A stretch of DNA of 64,000 nucleotides from Xanthomonas hortorum. GTDB lineage: Bacteria; Pseudomonadota; Gammaproteobacteria; Xanthomonadales; Xanthomonadaceae. The position numbers and the translations under genes are program-made. Location of the stretch: positions 620,001-684,000 of the forward strand of contig NZ_CP101417.1 of the NCBI RefSeq assembly GCF_024339125.1. Reading direction: 5' to 3'. The notes under the pieces are model-generated. The model worked only from the letters and a program-made list of their open reading frames with translations, was not told the origin of the DNA and did not search any database. Of the stretch, positions 58,207 to 64,000 are shown one piece after another (positions within the stretch are counted from its first letter, which is position 1; the number at the start of each line of letters is the position of its first letter).

Positions 58207-58238
58207 GGGATTAGGGATTAGGGATTAGGGATTAGGGA
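58207..58238. repeat. 7-base tandem repeat GGGATTA (4 to 5 copies) after fis
   Basis: Perfect head-to-tail GGGATTA units, five bases after the fis stop. It is followed by about 300 bases up to 58546 without any supported gene. Confidence 0.85.
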
Positions 58239-58546
58239 AGCGTAAGCGCGGTGCTGCGTCGCTGGCTGTTCAGTGCGCTCCACTGCCGTGGTTGACGGAG
58301 CCAAGCCGCTCTGCGCGCTGATGCATGGAGCGTCGTCTGGATGCCTCGCTATGCCGATGCGGATCCAGGGCCGACATGCGCGTTTCACTCTTGGTGACCC
58401 GCTTCAGGGACTGGCAACGCTGGGCGGGCGGCAGTCATCGGGGTCACCGCAATGCGTGTTTGAGCAGATCAGGCCAACTGCCGCTCATCGGGCAGTTGGC
58501 CGCAGCCGTTGATCAACGCCACCGATCGCTTGCGTGCGTTGCTTGC

Positions 58547-61500
58547 TCAGTGGGGTGCATGCGCGTCAGGCGCGTGATCCGCTGCAGACGCCGGCCCGCC
58601 GCCATGCTCGAGCACGATGGTGTCGATCGTGTCGAAAGGATCGTCGAATTTTTCGACCACGTTCTTGTCGTCGTCGACCTGATAGGCGGTGTCGGCCTCG
58701 ACGCCCTCCTCGCCGGTCTTGGCAATGATGTTGGTATAGCGCTTGCCGTCCCAGCATCGGAAGATCAGCACCGAATCTTCGCCACCGGTGAGGGTGGAGC
58801 CCAGGCTACCGATCAATCGGCTGTTGGCGCCCGCGGTCAGGATGCTGTTCTTGCCGGCGGTCAACTTGCTGCGGTCGCCTGCCATCAGCGTGCAATCGTC
58901 GCCTGCGGTGAGTTTGCTGCGGTCCCCGGCGGTGAGGAAGCTGTTGCTGCCGGCCAGCAACTTGCTGCGATCGCCGGCGATCTGGGTGCTGTCGGCGCCG
59001 GCGATCAGCTTGCTGCGGTCGCCTGCGGTCTGGATGCTGCCCCTGCCGGCGATCAGCGTGCTGCGCGAACCGGCCGTCTGCGAACTCAGCTTGCCGGCGA
59101 TCAACATGCTGCGATGGCCGGCAATCTGGGTACTTTCGTGTCCTGCGATCAACGAGCTTCCGTAGCTTGCGATCTGGTTGCTGCCATAGCCGGCGGTCAG
59201 ATAGCTGCGCACGCCACTGGTCAAGGTGCTGCCGTAACCGGCGATCAGCGAGCTGTCCTGGCCTGCGGTCTCGGTGCTGCCGTAGCCTGCCGTCAGCGTG
59301 CTGTTGTCCAGCGCCATCAGGGTGCTGCCGTAGCCGGCGGTCAGCGTGCTGTCGCCACCGGCGGTCTGGCTGCTGCCGTAGCCGGCGATCAGCGTGCTGG
59401 AAAACCCGGCGATTTCGGTACTGCCGTAGCCGGCGGTCAGCGAGCTGTTTTCCAGCGCGGTCAGGGTGCTGCCGTAACCGGCGGTCAGGGTGCTTTCGTA
59501 GCCGGCGGTCTGGGTGCTGCCATACCCCGCGATCAGGGTGCTTTCGTAACCGGCGGTGGAATTGCTGCCGTAACCGGCGGTCAGAATGCTGCCATGGCCG
59601 GCCGTTTGCGTGCTGCCGTAGCCGGTGGTGAGCCAACTGATTTCCTGCGCCGTCTGGGTGCTGCCGTAGCCGGCGGTCAAGGTACTTTCGTAGCCGGCCG
59701 TCTGTGTGCTGCCATAGCCGGCAATCAACGAACTCTGGAAGCTGGCGGTGGACGTACTGCCGTAGCCAGTGATCAGCCAGCTGCTGCTCTGCGCGGTCTG
59801 GGTACTGCCGTAACCGGCCGTCAGGAAGCTGTCGTAACCGGCGGTCTGGGTGCTGCCATAACCCGCGATCAGCGAGCTGTCCGGGCCGGCCATGGAGGAA
59901 CTGCCGTAGCCGGCGATCAGCGAACTGCTTTCCTGCGCGGTCTGCGTGCTGCCATAGCCGGTGGTGAGAATGCTCTTGTAACCGGCGGTCTGGGTACTGC
60001 CATAGCCGGCAATCAGCGTACTGTCGTGGCCGGCGGTCGATGTGCTGCCGTAACCGGTGGTGAGCGTGCTGCGCTCCTGCGCGGTCTGGGTGCTGCCGTA
60101 GCCGGCGGTGAGGATGCTTTTGAAGCCCGCCGTCTGGGTGCTGCCGTAGCCGGCGATCAGCGAACTATCGGAGCCGGCAGTGGACGAACTGCCATAGCCG
60201 GCAGTGAGCATGCTGCCTTCTTGCGCGGTCTGGGTGCTGCCGTAACCGGTGGTCAGGATGCTCTTGAAGCCGGCGGTCTGGGTGCTGCCATAGCCGGCGA
60301 TCAGCGAACTGTCCGAACCCGCGGTTGAGGTGCTGCCGTAACCGGCGGTGAGGTCACTGCCCTTACGTGCGGTTTGCGTACTGCCATAGCCGGCAGTGAG
60401 CGAGCTGTCGCCTCCGGAGGTCTGGGTGCTGCCATAGCCGGCGATCAGCGTGCTGTCGGCACCGGCGGTCGACGTGCTGCCATAGCCGGTGGTGAGGTCA
60501 CTGCCCTTACGTGCGGTTTGCGTGCTGCCGTAGCCTGCAGTGAGCGAGCTGTCGCCCCCGGAGGTCTGGGTGCTGCCATAACCGGCGATCAGCGTGCTGT
60601 CGGCACCGGCGGTCGACGTGCTGCCATAGCCGGTGGTGAGGTCGCTGCCCTTGCGTGCGGTTTGCGTGCTGCCATAGCCTGCAGTGAGCGAACTTTCCCC
60701 GCCGGAGGTCTGGGTACTTCCGTACCCTGCAATCAAGGTGCTGTCGGCACCGGCCGTGGAGGTGCTGCCATAGCCGGTGGTCAGGTCGCTACCGCTGCGC
60801 GCCGTTTGCGTGCTGCCGTAGCCGGCGGTCAGCGAACTGTCGCCGCCCGATGTCTGGGTGCTGCCGTAACCGGCAATCAAGGTACTGTCGGCGCCGGCCG
60901 TGGAGGTACTGCCGTAGCCGGTGGTGAGATCGCTGCCTTTGCGCGCCGTCTGGGTGCTTCCATAACCAGCAGTCAGCGAGCTTTCGCCGCCGGAGGTCTG
61001 CGTGCTGCCATAACCGGCGATCAAGGTGCTGTCGGCACCCGCTGTGGAGGTGCTGCCGTAGCCGGTGGTGAGGTCGCTGCCCTTGCGTGCGGTTTGCGTG
61101 CTGCCATATCCGGCGGTGAGCGAACTGTCGCCACCAGCGGTTTGCGTGCTGCCGTAGCCTGCAACCAAGGTGCTGTCGGCGCCGGCCGTGGAGGTGCTGC
61201 CATAGCCGGTTGTCAGGTCGCTGCCGCTGCGTGCGGTCTGCGTGCTGCCGTAGCCGGCGGTCAGCGAACTGTCGCCACCAGAGGTTTGCGTGCTGCCGTA
61301 ACCAGCGATCAAGGTGCTGTCACCACCGGCCGTGGAGGTGCTGCCGTAGCCGGTTGTCAGGTCGCTGCCGCTGCGCGCGGTCTGCGTGCTGCCGTAGCCG
61401 GCGGTCAGCGAACTGTCGCCACCAGAGGTTTGCGTGCTGCCGTAACCGGCGATCAAGGTGCTGTCACCACCGGCAGTCGAGGTACTGCCGTAGCCGGCGG

Positions 61501-62989
61501 TCAGATCGCTGCCTTTGCGGGCGGTCTGCGTGCTGCCGTAGCCGGCGGTGAGCGAACTTTCGCCACCGGAGGTCTGGGTGCTGCCATAACCGGCGATCAA
61601 GGTGCTATCTGCACCGGCGGTTGCGGTGCTGCCATAGCCGGCGGTCAGATCGCTGCCTTTGCGGGCGGTTTGCGTGCTGCCGTAGCCGGCGGTGAGCGAA
61701 CTGTCCCCGCCGGAGGTCTGGGTGCTGCCATAGCCGGCGATCAACGTGCTGTCGGCACCGGCGGTGGAGGTGCTGCCGTAACCCGCAGTGAGGTCGCTGC
61801 CGGTGCGGGCGGTCTGGGTGCTGCCGTAGCCTGCCGTCAGCGAGCTGTCGTTGCCCGATGTCTGCGTACTGCCATAACCGGCGATCAGCGAGCTATCGGC
61901 ACCTGCGGTGCCCGTGCTGCCGTAGCCGGCGGTGAGGTCACTGCCGTCCTGCGCTGTCTGCGTGCTGCCATAGCCGGCAGTGAGCGAGCTTTCTCCGCCC
62001 GAGGTCTGGGTGCTGCCGTAGCCGGCGATCAGCGAGCTATCGGTGCCCGCCGTGCTGGTGCTGCCGTAGCCTGCAGTGAGATCGCTGCCGTTCTGCGCGG
62101 TCTGGGTGCTGCCGTAGCCGGCAGTCAACGAGCTGTCGCCGCCGGAGGTTTGCGTGCTGCCATAGCCGGCGATCAGCGAGCTGTCTGCACCGGCGGTTTC
62201 GGTACTGCCGTAACCTGCCGTCAGCTCGCTGCCCTGGCGAGCGGTCTGGGTGCTGCCATAGCCGGCAGTGAGCGTGCTGCCCCCGCCTGCGGTCTGGGAG
62301 CTGCCATAGCCGGCCACGATGGTGCTGTCGGATCCGGCCACGCCGGTGCTGCCATAGCCGGCGATCAACTCACTGCCGTTACCCGCGGTCTCGGTACTTC
62401 CATAGCCTGCGATCAGCTGACTCTGATCGGCGCCGGTGAGCGTGCTGCCATAGGTGGCGATTTCGCGTGTGCGCAGGATCGCATGTGACGGCTGCGCGGC
62501 TTGTGGGTCGGTGCCGTTAGGCGGTGATGGAAGTGGCGCGGTGGAATGCGGACCGCTTTCAACAGCCGGCGCGGTGAACTGCGCGTGCGGTGCCTTGGGC
62601 GTGAATTCCGCAGCCATGACGGTGTCGACAGGCAAGTCGGGTTTGGGTGGCGCGTGTTGCTCGATGCCGGCGGCGATGCAGCTCATCGCGCCTGCACGGT
62701 TACCGGCGTAGACCACGTCGGCCTTGGGAAACTTGATCATTCCCTCTTCGCCCAACCAGATGATGTCGGCGGTCTCCACCATGCACACCACCCAGTGCGC
62801 ATCGGCATGCATGTTCAGATGCGCATTGGTTCCCTGCCCCCACAACAAACCGGTCAAACCATTTTCCTGTTTGACGCTAGGCTGCCAATGCCTGCATTCA
62901 ACCGGACCGCTTTTCGGCCAGATCAATCCGCAATGATCGGACATGTTGTTTGTGCATGTGCGTAATGCCAAAACTTTTTCACGATTCAT
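58547..62989 (-). CDS. inaX: ice nucleation protein (InaX/InaZ family)
   Basis: A 1480-residue outer-membrane ice nucleator. N-terminal domain about 1-110 (MSDHCGLIW; ENGLTGLLWGQGTNAHL; HADAHWVVCMVETADIIWLG; KFPKADVVYAGNR), as in Pseudomonas InaZ, then a Pro-rich linker to about 178. About 77 sixteen-residue coils (179-1408) of the type AGYGSTQTAGGDSSLT form a beta-solenoid whose TxT faces order water. In the middle the coils repeat as near-identical 48-residue (144 bp) units. The last dozen coils change to GDRSKLLAG-type arginine-rich coils that mediate assembly. C-terminal cap about 1409-1480 (CWDGKRYTNII). Start at 62989 by family alignment. Confidence 0.97.
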   Translation of the reverse strand: MNREKVLALRTCTNNMSDHCGLIWPKSGPVECRHWQPSVKQENGLTGLLWGQGTNAHLNMHADAHWVVCMVETADIIWLGEEGMIKFPKADVVYAGNRAGAMSCIAAGIEQHAPPKPDLPVDTVMAAEFTPKAPHAQFTAPAVESGPHSTAPLPSPPNGTDPQAAQPSHAILRTREIATYGSTLTGADQSQLIAGYGSTETAGNGSELIAGYGSTGVAGSDSTIVAGYGSSQTAGGGSTLTAGYGSTQTARQGSELTAGYGSTETAGADSSLIAGYGSTQTSGGDSSLTAGYGSTQTAQNGSDLTAGYGSTSTAGTDSSLIAGYGSTQTSGGESSLTAGYGSTQTAQDGSDLTAGYGSTGTAGADSSLIAGYGSTQTSGNDSSLTAGYGSTQTARTGSDLTAGYGSTSTAGADSTLIAGYGSTQTSGGDSSLTAGYGSTQTARKGSDLTAGYGSTATAGADSTLIAGYGSTQTSGGESSLTAGYGSTQTARKGSDLTAGYGSTSTAGGDSTLIAGYGSTQTSGGDSSLTAGYGSTQTARSGSDLTTGYGSTSTAGGDSTLIAGYGSTQTSGGDSSLTAGYGSTQTARSGSDLTTGYGSTSTAGADSTLVAGYGSTQTAGGDSSLTAGYGSTQTARKGSDLTTGYGSTSTAGADSTLIAGYGSTQTSGGESSLTAGYGSTQTARKGSDLTTGYGSTSTAGADSTLIAGYGSTQTSGGDSSLTAGYGSTQTARSGSDLTTGYGSTSTAGADSTLIAGYGSTQTSGGESSLTAGYGSTQTARKGSDLTTGYGSTSTAGADSTLIAGYGSTQTSGGDSSLTAGYGSTQTARKGSDLTTGYGSTSTAGADSTLIAGYGSTQTSGGDSSLTAGYGSTQTARKGSDLTAGYGSTSTAGSDSSLIAGYGSTQTAGFKSILTTGYGSTQTAQEGSMLTAGYGSSSTAGSDSSLIAGYGSTQTAGFKSILTAGYGSTQTAQERSTLTTGYGSTSTAGHDSTLIAGYGSTQTAGYKSILTTGYGSTQTAQESSSLIAGYGSSSMAGPDSSLIAGYGSTQTAGYDSFLTAGYGSTQTAQSSSWLITGYGSTSTASFQSSLIAGYGSTQTAGYESTLTAGYGSTQTAQEISWLTTGYGSTQTAGHGSILTAGYGSNSTAGYESTLIAGYGSTQTAGYESTLTAGYGSTLTALENSSLTAGYGSTEIAGFSSTLIAGYGSSQTAGGDSTLTAGYGSTLMALDNSTLTAGYGSTETAGQDSSLIAGYGSTLTSGVRSYLTAGYGSNQIASYGSSLIAGHESTQIAGHRSMLIAGKLSSQTAGSRSTLIAGRGSIQTAGDRSKLIAGADSTQIAGDRSKLLAGSNSFLTAGDRSKLTAGDDCTLMAGDRSKLTAGKNSILTAGANSRLIGSLGSTLTGGEDSVLIFRCWDGKRYTNIIAKTGEEGVEADTAYQVDDDKNVVEKFDDPFDTIDTIVLEHGGGPASAADHAPDAHAPH
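60330..62200. repeat. 144-base tandem repeats within the ice nucleation gene
   Basis: Near-identical 144-base units (48 codons), each made of three 48-base coils, run head to tail for about 13 copies. Several neighbours differ in only a few bases, which marks recent gene conversion or unequal crossing-over. Long antisense frames across them are artefacts of the repeat. Confidence 0.85.
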
Positions 62990-63860
62990 AAGATAATCTC
63001 ATCTGAATTTTCTAAAACAGCCGCGCAAGTCAGGTTCATGCCATCGCCGATAGAAAGATGGGAGCGTCGCCCATGCGGGCGAAACGCATCCTCCCGCTGG
63101 CAAGGACTGCGTCGGAACGGCAATGGTGGTCCTTCGGGAACGCCCTAGGGCGCGAAGTGCGCTGGGGTGTCTTGCTTGAATCGCAGGGTCATGGATCGCC
63201 GTGACGGCAAGACGCAGCTAGGGGTGAGGGCAAGGCTGGCTCCTGCGCGGCAGCCCTTGCAGCAAGTAGTGGTGGACGCCTCGCCGACAGCGTCATTGCC
63301 TTTGAACGTTAGGGAACTCAACAGATCAGCGAGTCCAGATCGTGATTCAGCAGCACGTGACAGATGTCGCCGCAGCAGAAAATATGTTTCCGATACCGAA
63401 GCGCGAAAAGCGCGTTGCGCCGAGATTTCCAACTTTTTTTCTAAATATGCGAACTGGTCTTGATTATGTCATTCAGCGAATCGCTCGCTTTCGAAAAGAT
63501 CGGCAGCCCGCCGATTTTTTACAGCAAAATATTTTCGTGATTAACGCCTGATTTATTGGTGAATTGGCTCACTAAATCAATTTAAACACGATGGTCGAAT
63601 GTCGCTTTTCGGATGTGCGCTCCGTCATTTGGCGTTTGTGACGCGGACTTTATCTGAATGCATCAGCGCTCTTCTTCTCTACCGGGTCGATCAAGTGCGG
63701 CGGCTGCCGCATTTACGGCAAGCCGTCAGCGCGCTGCCATGACTGACATCAGCTGCACGCCAGCACACGACACCACCGCAGGCGGCCGTTCGATTGCCGG
63801 TATCTCGTCGAGTGCCAGACAGCCTTGGGTGGAGCGATCGCTTCGCCGACGCCTGCGTGA
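62990..63860. other. 871-base region without a supported gene
   Basis: Lower in GC than average, particularly 63340-63700. It should contain the ice nucleation gene's promoter on its left edge. A plus-strand frame opening at 63658 runs to the window end but is judged an antisense shadow (see rejections). TTCGG-N15-TTTGG at 63608-63632 is an imperfect PIP-box-like match. Confidence 0.4.
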
Positions 63861-64000
63861 TCATGTCTGGCGACCGAACAACCCGACCGAGCGGCACGTG
63901 GTCGTCACCTGCTGTCGCCCGATGCCGTTGCGCTCTAGCGCCCACCAACCCTGCGTCCGTAGCAGCGCCTGGAAGCTTCCCGCCAGCACGCAGATCAAGG
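63861..64000 (-). CDS. 3' end of an unidentified gene (partial)
   Basis: The last 46 codons of a minus-strand frame, cut by the window edge and ending TGA at 63861. It reads LICVLAGSFQALLRTQGWWALERNG and closes with RSVGLFGRQT. Third positions are mostly G or C, as in real genes here, which is why I prefer it to the overlapping plus-strand frame. I do not recognise the family. Confidence 0.45.
   Translation of the reverse strand, partial: LICVLAGSFQALLRTQGWWALERNGIGRQQVTTTCRSVGLFGRQT

Noticed and set aside
58800..62450. Possible CRISPR or satellite array
   Set aside because: Unit lengths (48 and 144 bases) are whole codons and translate to the AGYGST coil; there are no unique spacers.
58325..62488. 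Two very long plus-strand frames rich in AVAGG and AAIAGDQ repeats
   Set aside because: They are the antisense of the ice nucleation repeats; a periodic coding sequence keeps an antisense frame open.
63658..64000. Plus-strand frame open to the window end with Ser/Ala-rich N-terminus, behind TTCGG-N15-TTTGG, a possible type III effector
   Set aside because: The PIP-like site is imperfect and only 25 bases before the ATG, and the later residues (Arg, Trp, Cys-rich) look like the antisense of the minus-strand frame, which has better third-position GC.

Overview
The window looks like a chromosomal segment of a plant-associated Xanthomonas. It has high GC content with strong G/C preference at third codon positions, several large TonB-dependent receptors, a type III effector of the HopG1/AvrGf1 (XopAG) family, an InaX-type ice nucleation protein, an IS1478-like IS5-family element and Xanthomonas-style intergenic palindromes. 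Species cannot be fixed from sequence alone.

Layout. (1) 151-6339, minus strand: a complete malonate decarboxylase operon transcribed mdcA-C-D-E-G-B-H, with a perfect palindrome (6377-6393) just upstream of mdcA. (2) 6707-9434: a PadR repressor gene with its own palindromic operators and a siderophore-interacting flavin reductase gene, separated by an IS5-family insertion. (3) 9.4-14.7 kb: composite palindromic repeat, YceI lipoprotein, RutE-like nitroreductase, ELM1-like protein, DUF2145 exported protein with a small exported partner, and a VUT family transporter. (4) 14.7-16.8 kb: compositionally different block carrying xopAG. (5) glnE, then two more copies of the palindromic repeat. (6) 20.5-27.1 kb, minus strand: a Fur-box-preceded iron regulon fecI-fecR-TonB transducer receptor-PepSY protein-DUF3649-DUF3325. 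(7) 27.5-32.3 kb: two large tandem paralogous membrane-anchored AsmA-like proteins. (8) 32.4-35.4 kb: acetyl-CoA hydrolase/transferase and class I DAHP synthase, the latter behind an apparent aromatic-rich leader peptide and terminator (attenuator). (9) 36-40 kb: large TonB receptor and dienelactone hydrolase. (10) groES-groEL with a CIRCE-like element. (11) Secreted endonuclease I, cutA and dsbD. (12) SDR/XRE divergent pair, then aroQ, accB and accC. (13) Hypothetical pair, prmA, DUF2628-like protein, XRE regulator, DUF3426 protein and fis. (14) A 1480-residue ice nucleation protein and a low-information tail with one partial gene.

Most of the window is housekeeping. The most notable parts are the aroG attenuator leader, the A-spacer-B composite palindromic repeats (present in at least two loci with conserved spacer), the xopAG island, the ice nucleation gene placed directly after fis, the tandem AsmA-like paralogs with a hexanucleotide microsatellite, and the IS insertion that separates padR from its reductase gene.
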